DNA from: Clostridia bacterium
GTDB taxonomy: Bacteria > Bacillota > Thermoanaerobacteria > Thermoanaerobacterales > Thermoanaerobacteraceae
NCBI GenBank assembly: GCA_012840485.1
Contig: DULG01000047.1
Span: forward strand, 62,001 to 126,000
Direction: 5' to 3'
Length of the DNA stretch: 64,000 bases
In this document: positions 35,197 to 42,917 of the stretch, one piece after another
How the letters are laid out: every line of letters starts with the position of its first letter
Numbering within the stretch: the stretch's first letter is position 1
The notes under the pieces: model-generated
The model's database searches: none
The model's input: only the letters and a program-made list of their open reading frames with translations
What the model was told of the DNA's origin: nothing
Position numbers and translations under genes: made by a program

Positions 35197-36387
35197 TTAC
35201 TCTAAATTAACATTGCCATTGATAGTGTGAGCTATTATACTTATATTTTTTTCAGTTTTTTCATAATCTTTAGTATTTCCTCTAATATAGCTTCCTCCTT
35301 TGACTTCATACAACAAATTCGGCAACTCTACATGACAAGTTCCGTTTATTGTTTTTAAATCAAAAGAAACTCCAATTTTCTTTTCCGCAAGTTTCATTTC
35401 TATGTTGCCATTAGTCGTACTTGCCTTAAGAGAAGAATTAGAAGAATTTACTCTAAAGCTTTCCACAATGACTTTACCATTTATTGTAGAAAGTTGTGCT
35501 TTATTAAAGGAGATATCCTCTACTGCTATAGTGCCATTTGTAGTGCGTGAAACTAACTTTTCACACAAAGCTTTTTCTATCTCTATCCTCGCATTTGTAG
35601 TATAGTTTTCGATTTGGGGAAATCTTACATTTTCTAAATAAATGGTTCCATTAGTAGTATGGGTATAAAGTGCATCTCCTTCAAGACCTTGTATAGAAAT
35701 TTTCCCATTTGTAGTGGAGAGATTTATATCTTTATATTTAACCTTTGGAAGATACACTTTGACACTTAAAGCCTTTATTTTAGGAGTTCTCTTTATTTCT
35801 AACAATCCTTTTTGGCAGTTTAATATAATTTCTTCTTCTCCATTTCTAGAAACGACATATCGCGCAATGATAGAAGCGTAATCTTTCCCCCATGTTTCAA
35901 TGTAAATTTTCCCATTTTTTCCTTCAATCTTTACAGTTGTATTATCTTCTATTCCTTCACACTTAAATTCCTTTTCAACCGTCTTACCCAAAGAAATTCC
36001 TAAAAAATTATCCAACAAGCGGTCAATTGTCCTCTCAAAAGTGGAAATATCCTTTTCCTTTTCTTTTATAGTAGAAACAGCTTCATTAATTTCTTTTTCT
36101 ATCGTATGAGGAAGTTCTTCCAATTTACTAATTTCTCCAATGGAAGAAGCTGCTTCTGTTACTTTCTCCTGTATCTTAGAAGGTAATTCCTGTAATTTTT
36201 TAATTTTTGAAAAAGTTTCTTCTTTTTGTTTTTTCCCCTCATTTTCTAATTTACTTTCTTCTTCGTAATATTCTTCCTCATAATAAAATTCTTCTCCTTC
36301 TATAGCCTCCAGCAACTGAGCCGCTTCTTCTGCCGTTATCTTCCCTTCCTCTAGCATTTTCAATATTAATTCCCTTTCTTCATTCAT
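35197..36387 (-). CDS. DUF4097 beta-helix protein with SHOCT-like N-terminus (YvlB type)
   Basis: A 396-residue protein. Residues 1-30 form the hairpin ILKMLEEGKITAEEAAQLL, followed by an acidic Glu/Tyr stretch, a coiled-coil region (about 50-120) and then repeated short beta rungs with the recurring TTNG/TING motif (STTNGKISIQG, TTNGTIYLEN, TTNGTIAVED, STINGKVIVES, TTNGNIEMKL, TINGTCHVEL, TINGNVNLE), the right-handed helix of DUF4097. Resembles the YvlB/adhesin-like proteins that sit with PspC-type membrane stress genes. No signal peptide. Confidence 0.8.
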   Translation of the reverse strand: MNEERELILKMLEEGKITAEEAAQLLEAIEGEEFYYEEEYYEEESKLENEGKKQKEETFSKIKKLQELPSKIQEKVTEAASSIGEISKLEELPHTIEKEINEAVSTIKEKEKDISTFERTIDRLLDNFLGISLGKTVEKEFKCEGIEDNTTVKIEGKNGKIYIETWGKDYASIIARYVVSRNGEEEIILNCQKGLLEIKRTPKIKALSVKVYLPKVKYKDINLSTTNGKISIQGLEGDALYTHTTNGTIYLENVRFPQIENYTTNARIEIEKALCEKLVSRTTNGTIAVEDISFNKAQLSTINGKVIVESFRVNSSNSSLKASTTNGNIEMKLAEKKIGVSFDLKTINGTCHVELPNLLYEVKGGSYIRGNTKDYEKTEKNISIIAHTINGNVNLE

Positions 36388-36410
36388 ACAGCCTTCCCCC
36401 TTACTTCTCC

Positions 36411-36770
36411 CTAGTCTTTCAAAAGCTTTAAAGCCTCTTGAACTGATATTTCTCCACTTTCTAGTTTCTGTAAAATTTCTTTCTTGTCAACAGTGGGCCT
36501 TCTCTCTACTTCATACCCTAATGCTGCAATTAAATTGTCCAACTTATTTCTGATAGTGGGATAAGACAAATTCAACTCTTTTTCCATTTCTCTAATATTC
36601 CCTCTGGTTTTTATAAAAACTTCTAAAAGCTCTCTCTGTTCCTTAGACAAATAACAGAATTTGCAAAGTTCAAATTTCCCTTCAATTGCTGTGCCACACT
36701 GAGGACATTCCATCCTTGTAACTACCATTTTTTCGCCACATACAGGGCATCTACCTATTACTTCCTTCAT
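36411..36770 (-). CDS. DUF2089 zinc-ribbon regulator
   Basis: A 119-residue protein. Two CxxC pairs (CPVCGEK and CPQCGTA) plus a CKFC make a zinc ribbon; the middle has a helix-turn-helix-like NIREMEKELNLSYPTIRNKLDNLI (given as its start and end), and the C-terminus KEILQKLESGEISVQEALKLL is the SHOCT-like hairpin. DUF2089 proteins are likely transcription regulators. GAGGTG is 7 bases before the ATG at 36770. It opens the operon with the DUF4097 and SHOCT-like genes and probably controls them. Confidence 0.8.
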   Translation of the reverse strand: MKEVIGRCPVCGEKMVVTRMECPQCGTAIEGKFELCKFCYLSKEQRELLEVFIKTRGNIREMEKELNLSYPTIRNKLDNLIAALGYEVERRPTVDKKEILQKLESGEISVQEALKLLKD

Positions 36771-36773
36771 CAA

Positions 36774-36922
36774 ATATCACCTCTAAAAGGCAAGTTTCCC
36801 CTCTTTTCTTCATTATAACACCTTCCTCAAAAATGTCAATATCAATTTTAAATTATTTCAAATTATATTTTCATAAAATTAAATTTTTAAAACACGAATT
36901 TAAGCCAGGCAAAATTGCCTGG
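36774..36922 (-). terminator. intergenic region with the thiI terminator
   Basis: Within this gap the only clear element is a 10-bp stem, AGCCAGGCAA/TTGCCTGGCT (36903-36912 with 36915-36924), overlapping the thiI stop. The T-rich run on the minus strand follows after a few bases. The rest is AT-rich and holds the upstream region of the DUF2089 gene. Confidence 0.65.
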
Positions 36923-38065
36923 CTAAACCTCTATGACCTCTTCTTCAAAATTGTCAATAAATTTTTGGTATTCAATATTTTCTTCAGCTTCTATGACTTT
37001 TTCTAATTTTGGCTTTGTAGCAGGGTGTTTTGGCACAAATATGGTACAGCAGTCTTCATAAGGCCTTATTGAAATTTCGAAAGTACCAATCTTTTGTGCT
37101 AATTCTATTATTTCTTTTTTGTCCATGCCAATTAGGGGTCTGAATATTGGCATAAAAGCAGAAGCGTTGGTGACATATAAGCTTTCAATTGTCTGGCTTG
37201 CAACCTGACCTAAACTTTCGCCTGTAATTAGAGCCATAGAACCATTCTTTTGTGCAATTTTCTCCGCTATTTTCATCATCATTCTTCTCATAATTATTGT
37301 GGTAAATTTAGCAGGACATTTTTCATAAATTTCTAATTGCAAATCAGTAAAGTGAACTACGTGCAATTTTATCTTCTGACCGTATTGGGAAAGGACTTTA
37401 CACAAATCAACAACTTTCTCTTTTGCTCTCTCAGATGTGTAGGGAGGACTGTGGAAGTAAACTGCTTCTATCTCTACTCCCCTCTTCATCATCATCCAAC
37501 CAGCTACTGGACTGTCAATTCCTCCTGACAAAAGTACAGTAGCTTTTCCATTTGTGCCAAGTGGGAGTCCTCCTATTCCCTCTATCACTCCTGCATATAA
37601 AAAGGCCATCTCTCTTATTTCCACATTTAAAAGTACTTGAGGATTATGGACGTCCACTTTTAGATTTTTGACATTTTTTAATACTGTTGCTCCTACTCTC
37701 TGACTTACTTCCATGCTGTTATAAGGAAAAGACTTATTTGGCCTCTTAGTTTCTACTTTAAAAGTCTTTCCTTCGTGTTCTTTCATAAGTTCTATCGCCG
37801 CTTGAAAAATGTCTTTTAAATCCAAATTAGCTTTTTTAGCTCTTGTTATTCCTACAATGCCAAAAACTTTTTTTAATTTTTCTATTACCTCTTCAATATC
37901 TTCATCACATTCTACATAAATTCTACCATGAGTTTTTTCAACTTTAACTTCCTTAAAGTCTTTAAGAGCATGTTTTATATTTTTTATCAGCTTATTTTCA
38001 AAAAAAGACCTATTATCTCCTTTTAAAGCTAATTCTCCATATTTAATCAATAATATATCCTGCAT
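36923..38065 (-). CDS. thiI: tRNA 4-thiouridine synthase ThiI
   Basis: A 380-residue enzyme: an N-terminal ferredoxin-like and THUMP domain (about 1-165) and a C-terminal PP-loop adenylase (LLSGGIDSPVAGWMMMKRG). It adenylates uridine-8 in tRNA and transfers sulphur. The E. coli type rhodanese domain is absent, normal for Firmicutes. It is next to the cysteine desulfurase gene (3-base gap), its probable sulphur donor. Confidence 0.95.
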   Translation of the reverse strand: MQDILLIKYGELALKGDNRSFFENKLIKNIKHALKDFKEVKVEKTHGRIYVECDEDIEEVIEKLKKVFGIVGITRAKKANLDLKDIFQAAIELMKEHEGKTFKVETKRPNKSFPYNSMEVSQRVGATVLKNVKNLKVDVHNPQVLLNVEIREMAFLYAGVIEGIGGLPLGTNGKATVLLSGGIDSPVAGWMMMKRGVEIEAVYFHSPPYTSERAKEKVVDLCKVLSQYGQKIKLHVVHFTDLQLEIYEKCPAKFTTIIMRRMMMKIAEKIAQKNGSMALITGESLGQVASQTIESLYVTNASAFMPIFRPLIGMDKKEIIELAQKIGTFEISIRPYEDCCTIFVPKHPATKPKLEKVIEAEENIEYQKFIDNFEEEVIEV

Positions 38066-38068
38066 ATT

Positions 38069-39220
38069 CTACCTCCGTTTATACTTTCTCAAAAAATTCA
38101 CTTTTTCTTTTAAGACCGCTACAGTATAGTTAATTTCTTCTTCTGTATTAAAAATTCCAAGAGAAAATCGGATAGCACCTTCAATCAAATCTCCTCTAAG
38201 GCCTATTGCCTTTAAAACATGACTTTGCCCCTTCTTTTTAGAAGAGCAAGCAGAACCTGTAGAGACGTATATCCCTTCCCCTTCAAGGGCATGTAAAAGC
38301 ACTTCTCCCCTTACACCAGCAAAAGAAATATTGAGTATGTGAGGTGCCCCTTCTTCAATTGCAGGACCATTTAAATGGATATCTTTTATTTCGGAAATTA
38401 TTCCTTCATAAAGCTTTTTTTTCAAAGACACTAGTTTTGAAGAGGTTTCTTCTAAATTTTCTTTGGCAAGTTTGCTGGCAACTCCAAAACCTACAATTCC
38501 AGGCATATTTTCTGTGCCAGACCTTAAATTTTTTTCTTGTCCTCCTCCAAAAATTATTGGCCTAATTTTAACTGAATTATTGATATATAGGGCGCCTATT
38601 CCTTTAGGTCCGTGTATTTTGTGGCTGCTCAAAGAAACCATATCTAACTTTTGTTTTTTTACATATATGTTTATTTTACCTACAGCTTGTACAGCATCTA
38701 CATGAAAAACTATCTCTTTTTCTCTTGCAATTTCACCTATCTTTTCAATAGGTTCTATAGTTCCTATTTCATTATTGACAGCCATAATTGAAATAAGAAT
38801 TGTCTTATCCTTTATCACTCTTTTTAAATCCTCTATATCAATTTTCCCTGTTTTATCTACATCCAAGTATGTAACTTCAAAACCATTTTCTTCTAAAAAC
38901 TTTAATACATTTAAAATAGAAGGATGTTCAATCTTTGAAGAAATTATGTGATTTCCCCTCTTTTTTAGGCTTTCTGCAACTCCTATTAAAGCAAGGTTAT
39001 TTGATTCTGTTCCTCCTGAAGTAAAAACAATCCCTTCAGTTTCTCCATTCACCAGTTTAGATACATTTTCTCTCGCTTCTTTTAGCAGTTTTTCAGCTTG
39101 ATACCCTTTTTTATGTAAAGAAGAGGGATTGCCATATTCTATATCTAAAACCTCTACCATTTTATCTATGACTTCTTTCCTCACTCTTGTAGTAGCGCTG
39201 TTGTCTAGATATACTTCCAT
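38069..39220 (-). CDS. cysteine desulfurase (NifS/IscS family)
   Basis: A 383-residue PLP enzyme. The start MEVYLDNSATT, the TESNNLA region, the Schiff-base lysine in SLSSHKIHGPKG and the catalytic Cys in STGSACSSKKK are visible. It removes sulphur from cysteine for tRNA thiolation (ThiI next door) or iron-sulphur clusters. ATG at 39220 with AAAGGG upstream. The csoR stop lies inside the region just before this start. Confidence 0.93.
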   Translation of the reverse strand: MEVYLDNSATTRVRKEVIDKMVEVLDIEYGNPSSLHKKGYQAEKLLKEARENVSKLVNGETEGIVFTSGGTESNNLALIGVAESLKKRGNHIISSKIEHPSILNVLKFLEENGFEVTYLDVDKTGKIDIEDLKRVIKDKTILISIMAVNNEIGTIEPIEKIGEIAREKEIVFHVDAVQAVGKINIYVKKQKLDMVSLSSHKIHGPKGIGALYINNSVKIRPIIFGGGQEKNLRSGTENMPGIVGFGVASKLAKENLEETSSKLVSLKKKLYEGIISEIKDIHLNGPAIEEGAPHILNISFAGVRGEVLLHALEGEGIYVSTGSACSSKKKGQSHVLKAIGLRGDLIEGAIRFSLGIFNTEEEINYTVAVLKEKVNFLRKYKRR

Positions 39221-39236
39221 AGTAATCATCCCTTTT

Positions 39237-39503
39237 TTATTTAGCAAATTTAATTAATAGATTAATAATCCTTTGAACATCTTCGTAAGTAGCCTTTCCA
39301 TCTTCACTTGCCAGTATGCATTCTTTTGCGTGTTCCTGTATTATTGACATTCCAACTTTTTCTAAAGAAGCTTTTACAGCTGCAATTTGCAATAAAACCT
39401 CCTCACAGCTTTTAGCCTCTTCTACCATCTTTTCTATTCCAGCTATATGCCCTTTTATAGTCTTTAATCGCATTAATATGTCATTTCTCAGATTATCGCT
39501 CAC
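39237..39503 (-). CDS. CsoR/RcnR family metal-sensitive repressor
   Basis: An 88-residue helical protein of the DUF156 family: LKTIKGHIAGIEKMVEE, then CEEVLLQIAAVKASLEKVG and EHAKEC. The Cys/His/Cys arrangement matches copper-sensing CsoR, though a persulfide-sensing CstR-like role would fit its sulphur-gene neighbour. It opens the operon with the desulfurase. It starts at GTG with AAGGTG upstream. Confidence 0.85.
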   Translation of the reverse strand: MSDNLRNDILMRLKTIKGHIAGIEKMVEEAKSCEEVLLQIAAVKASLEKVGMSIIQEHAKECILASEDGKATYEDVQRIINLLIKFAK

Positions 39504-39579
39504 TTACAACACACCTTTCATCAATTTATTTCCCTATATTAACTTTGCCACAAAATTTGCAAACAGTCAATTCCTATGT

Positions 39580-39604
39580 AAAAAAGCCAGCTTAATAGCT
39601 GGCT
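39580..39604 (-). terminator. terminator of the 222-residue gene
   Basis: Stem AGCCAGC/GCTGGCT (39585-39591 with 39598-39604), 6-base loop, followed on minus by six T residues, immediately after the stop. Confidence 0.85.
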
Positions 39605-39605
39605 C

Positions 39606-40274
39606 TTAAGGATTTTGGTACATTTGTGGCGGCTCAAAAGTTGGGAAGGGTTTTTTGTAGAAAATATCACATACATCAGTTGCAAACTCTTCGCAAGCTG
39701 CTGGAGTAGGACAGAATCCATAAGAAGGTACTAACAATTGCACATCTACAGCTGATTTTATCACAATCCATACTCCAATTATGACTTCTACTGTGGTAGT
39801 TACTCCTACAGTTACTTTTCCATACAATCCTTCTGCCATTGCTTCGTATTTCAAAATTGCTACATTTGGATCTGGCACATAAAGTACAATATCTTTATTG
39901 AAAGTAGTAGTATTTCCTGGCAATGTCTGTGTTGTTCCATCAGGATAATTAATAACAATATCATAAGTTACTTGAAAGGTTGCTTCTACTCTCGCAAAGC
40001 CAGGTCTCTCAGAAATAGGCGTTATTACAAAGCCAGGCGGTGTTACAAGCGATACTTTGATATTAGTTATTTCCCCAAATGTAGGAGTTAGAGTAGTTAT
40101 TGATGGAACAAAGGTAATTGGCGGTATATTATCTAAACACAATCTCTGTGAACAAGCGTCATATATTTTAGTCACTTCTATACATGCAATCTCTGTAGGC
40201 TCTGGAAGTTGTCCCGGCTGGACAGGACCAGGGACAATCTCTTGTTGCCCCACCATTTTTCTAGAAAATGCCAT
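39606..40274 (-). CDS. hypothetical protein, 222 aa, possible spore-surface protein
   Basis: Not recognised with certainty. The protein has no signal peptide, begins MAFSRKMVGQQEI, has a Pro/Gln-rich lead (PGPVQPGQLPEP), then CIEVTKIYDACSQRLCLDN, several beta-rich segments and a C-terminal Cys/Pro-rich part (FCPTPAACEEFATDVCDIFY). The cysteines and lack of signal resemble spore coat or exosporium-like clostridial proteins, but no family can be named. A 12-bp perfect inverted repeat lies in its upstream region and GGGGG is just ahead of the start. Ends at a strong terminator; monocistronic. Confidence 0.6.
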   Translation of the reverse strand: MAFSRKMVGQQEIVPGPVQPGQLPEPTEIACIEVTKIYDACSQRLCLDNIPPITFVPSITTLTPTFGEITNIKVSLVTPPGFVITPISERPGFARVEATFQVTYDIVINYPDGTTQTLPGNTTTFNKDIVLYVPDPNVAILKYEAMAEGLYGKVTVGVTTTVEVIIGVWIVIKSAVDVQLLVPSYGFCPTPAACEEFATDVCDIFYKKPFPTFEPPQMYQNP

Positions 40275-40282
40275 AATCTTTT

Positions 40283-40344
40283 CCCCCTTTATTTTTGAAA
40301 GCTTTAGCCTCTTTTTCTACTACAATATACGCAAATAAAGGGGG
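40283..40344. repeat. 12-bp inverted repeat upstream of the 222-residue gene
   Basis: CCCCCTTTATTT (40283-40294) and its exact reverse complement (40333-40344) flank a 38-base spacer. The near arm contains the gene's ribosome site. A TATATT -10 candidate (minus 40324-40329) lies in the spacer. Operator or RNA hairpin are both possible. Confidence 0.6.
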
Positions 40345-40359
40345 ATGTGTTACAAAAAA

Positions 40360-40395
40360 TATGAAAAAGCCTTCTCTTTAAAAAGAGCTTTTGTA
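40360..40395 (-). terminator. probable terminator of the ferritin-like gene
   Basis: Stem of CTCTTTTT/AAAGAGnn type with flanking AGC/GCT pairs at 40364-40391, followed on minus by TTTTTC. Imperfect. Confidence 0.5.
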
Positions 40396-40398
40396 TAT

Positions 40399-40704
40399 TT
40401 ACTTATTCAGTTTTTCTATCATTTCTTCCACTTCTCTATATCCTTCCTCATAAAACTTCTCTTCATCGGGTGCCAACTCTTTTAAAAGCCTTAAAAATTC
40501 TCCCGCATGCACTTTTTCTTCATTTGCAATGTCTAATAATACCGCTTTTGCCAATTCATTGTCTGTAGCCTCTGCTAATTGAGTATACAGTTGAATTGCT
40601 TCATACTCTGCTGCTACCATAAAGCGTATAGCTCTTACTAACTCTTCATGAGTCACTTTTTTCTTTTCAGTAAGTCCCGAAAAAGGATTACCAAATTCAG
40701 GCAT
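40399..40704 (-). CDS. ferritin-like / rubrerythrin-type diiron protein
   Basis: A 101-residue four-helix protein. ELVRAIRFMVAAEYEAIQLY and LLDIANEEKVHAGEFLRLL give the ExxH-style carboxylate/His iron ligands of short ferritin-like proteins. The short length and the MPEFGNPFSGL start are like encapsulin-associated ferritin-like proteins, but no encapsulin gene is in this window. It may store iron or detoxify peroxide. ATG at 40704 with GGAG upstream. Confidence 0.75.
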   Translation of the reverse strand: MPEFGNPFSGLTEKKKVTHEELVRAIRFMVAAEYEAIQLYTQLAEATDNELAKAVLLDIANEEKVHAGEFLRLLKELAPDEEKFYEEGYREVEEMIEKLNK

Positions 40705-40769
40705 AATAACAACTCCTTTCATTGTGATTAAGAAAATTATAACAGACATTTGTAAAAAATTAAAACTCT

Positions 40770-41618
40770 CTAAGCCCGTGCCAAACTCAAGCCCTCATCA
40801 GCATGGTAAGAGCTTCTTACCAAAGGTCCTGAAGCTATGTATTTAAACCCTAATTCATAACCTATCTCTTCATATTTTTTAAATTGTTGAGGAGTGACAT
40901 ATTCTGCTACTTCTATATGCTTGGCTGAGGGCCTCAAGTACTGTCCTATAGTCATCATATCACAATCAACACTTCTTAAATCCTTCATAACCTGTATGAC
41001 TTCTTCTTCCGTCTCCCCCAGCCCTACCATAATCCCTGACTTAGTGAGAATAGAAGGATCCAATTCTTTAGATTCTTTTAAAAGGTTTAAAGACCTTAAA
41101 TAATCAGCTTTTAGCCTCACTTTTGAATAAAGCCTAGGCACTGTCTCCACATTGTGATTTATCACATCTGGCTTTGCCTCCACAACTGTGCGAATTGAAT
41201 CTGCATTTCCCATAAAATCTGACACAAGTACTTCAATCGTAACTCCCGGTAACTTTTTTAGTTCATATATTGTCTTCGCAAAATGGAAAGCTCCACCATC
41301 TGGCAAATCATCTCTTGTAACGCATGTCACTACTACATGTTTTAATCCTAATTTTTGAGCAGCCTCTGCCACCCTTCTCGGCTCATCCTCATCAAGTGGT
41401 TGAGGATGTCCTTTTTCTACGGCACAAAACCTACAATTTCTAGTACATATATTACCCATTATCATAAAAGTTGCTGTCTTTCTTCCAAAACATTCTCCCA
41501 TATTAGGGCAATTAGCACTCTGACAAACCGTATTCAAAGACATATTTTTTAAAAAAGCTTCCATCCTGTTTAAATTTTCGTTTAATATCCTCACTTTGAG
41601 CCATTCAGGCTTTTGCAT
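40770..41618 (-). CDS. lipA: lipoyl synthase LipA
   Basis: A 282-residue radical SAM enzyme that inserts sulphur into octanoyl groups. The auxiliary cluster ligands are in [12 protein letters not shown], the radical SAM triad is CTRNCRFC, and the RSSYHADE end matches family. Start overlaps the last codons of lipB by 14 bases. It completes a two-gene lipoate biosynthesis unit. Confidence 0.96.
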   Translation of the reverse strand: MQKPEWLKVRILNENLNRMEAFLKNMSLNTVCQSANCPNMGECFGRKTATFMIMGNICTRNCRFCAVEKGHPQPLDEDEPRRVAEAAQKLGLKHVVVTCVTRDDLPDGGAFHFAKTIYELKKLPGVTIEVLVSDFMGNADSIRTVVEAKPDVINHNVETVPRLYSKVRLKADYLRSLNLLKESKELDPSILTKSGIMVGLGETEEEVIQVMKDLRSVDCDMMTIGQYLRPSAKHIEVAEYVTPQQFKKYEEIGYELGFKYIASGPLVRSSYHADEGLSLARA

Positions 41619-42291
41619 TCTCTTCCACCGCCAATCTATCTAAAGTTATCTCATTAAAGTGTATATCAAATACTTCGCTAAATTTATCAACCATTTTTTC
41701 TTTTACTTTTTCTATGTCTTCATTTATTCCAAGCTTTTGCATAGAAGTAACTCCAAACTCGGTAATGCCACAAGCATTTATTAAGCCAAAATATGAAAGG
41801 TCTGTCTTTACATTAAAAGCTATTCCGTGCCACGTAATCCATCTTTTTACCGCAATGCCTATAGCACATATCTTCTCATCTCCTACCCATACTCCAGTAT
41901 ATTTAGGCTTTCTTCCCGCTTCTATGCCATAATCTTTTAAAAGTCTTATAATCGCCTCTTCTAGATTATAGACAAAAAGGTGGAGATCTTTTTGCCACTT
42001 AGCCAGGTTGAATATAGGATATGCAACTATTTGACCGGGGCCGTGAAAAGTTATTTTCCCTCCCCTTTCTACTTTATACAGATCTGCTTTTTCTTTAAGA
42101 TATTCTAAAGGTACAAGTATATTTTCGTCATAATCTCCCGAAACACCTATAGTGTAAACTGGCGTGTGTTGAAGCAATATCAAAATCCCATCTGCTTCTC
42201 CTTTTTTAATTCTTTCAAAAGCTTTAAGCTGTATTTCTTTCCCCTCCATATAAGGCACAATTCCTAGTTTTAAAACTTCTCCTCTTCTCAA
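41605..42291 (-). CDS. lipB: octanoyltransferase LipB
   Basis: A 228-residue transferase moving octanoyl from ACP to lipoyl domains. [20 protein letters not shown], the conserved Lys, and [20 protein letters not shown] with the catalytic Cys are present. It appears to start with TTG, GGGAG upstream. It immediately follows a wrecked dihydrolipoamide dehydrogenase gene. Confidence 0.95.
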   Translation of the reverse strand: MRRGEVLKLGIVPYMEGKEIQLKAFERIKKGEADGILILLQHTPVYTIGVSGDYDENILVPLEYLKEKADLYKVERGGKITFHGPGQIVAYPIFNLAKWQKDLHLFVYNLEEAIIRLLKDYGIEAGRKPKYTGVWVGDEKICAIGIAVKRWITWHGIAFNVKTDLSYFGLINACGITEFGVTSMQKLGINEDIEKVKEKMVDKFSEVFDIHFNEITLDRLAVEENAKA

Positions 42292-42321
42292 AATAATCTC
42301 TCCCTATATAAAATTTATCCT

Positions 42322-42830
42322 TTATTTATAGGCATTCCCAAAGCATCTTCTTGCTGCCTCTTTTATGCACTCTGGAAGGGTAGGATGAGCGTGAATTGCA
42401 TCTGCCAATTCCTCTAGAGTAAAATTCTTCCTTTATAGCAAGCACCCCTTCGTGGATAATCTCTCTAACACCAGCTCCTATTATTTCCATGCCTACTACT
42501 CTTCCATACTTTCCTTCAGCAATTATTTTGACAAATCCATCATTTTGTCCTATTGTCATAACTCTTCTTAAACCAGTATAGGGAAAAGTACCTACTTTTA
42601 CATCTCCAAATTTTTCTCTTACTTGAGTCTCATTCAAACCTACCCATGCAATTTCTGTATTCGTATAAATTCCACTTGGAAATGCGCTTAAATCCACTTC
42701 TTTTTCTTCACCCGCTATATTGTGAGCAGCCACAATACCTTGGTAAGAAGCTACATGAGCTAATTTTATACCTCCTCTTTCATTCTATTTTTGCACTGCT
42801 TTACCTTTTATTATTTCTACACTTTTATTA
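42322..42830 (-). pseudogene. dihydrolipoamide dehydrogenase (lpd) remnant
   Basis: Only the C-terminal third is recognisable: LAHVASYQGIVAAHNIAGE, PSGIYTNTEIAWVGL and GRVVGMEIIGAGVREIIHEG. An extra base in a T run near 42420 shifts the frame; the correct end, LEELADAIHAHPTLPECIKE to FGNAY then TAA at 42322, lies in the other frame. Upstream, a short SVEIIKGKAV scrap in the same frame is cut by a TAG and the FAD and NAD domains are missing. A frame 42326-42733 may look like an intact 135-residue gene but is not. The neighbouring lipB and lipA are intact. Confidence 0.85.
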
Positions 42831-42917
42831 AAAATCCTCCTTTTCTCTCTTGTTAATAGCTTGTCAATTCTATATGGCAATTACTCTGCATATACTGTAG
42901 CAAAGGGAGGGAACTCT

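Noticed and set aside
39539-39721. 60-codon minus-strand frame overlapping the 222-residue gene's end and its terminator
   Set aside because: It overlaps a strong terminator and the other gene in a different frame; no ribosome site.
42326-42733. Complete 135-residue reductase
   Set aside because: It is the C-terminal third of lpd read through a frameshift; the true end is in another frame.
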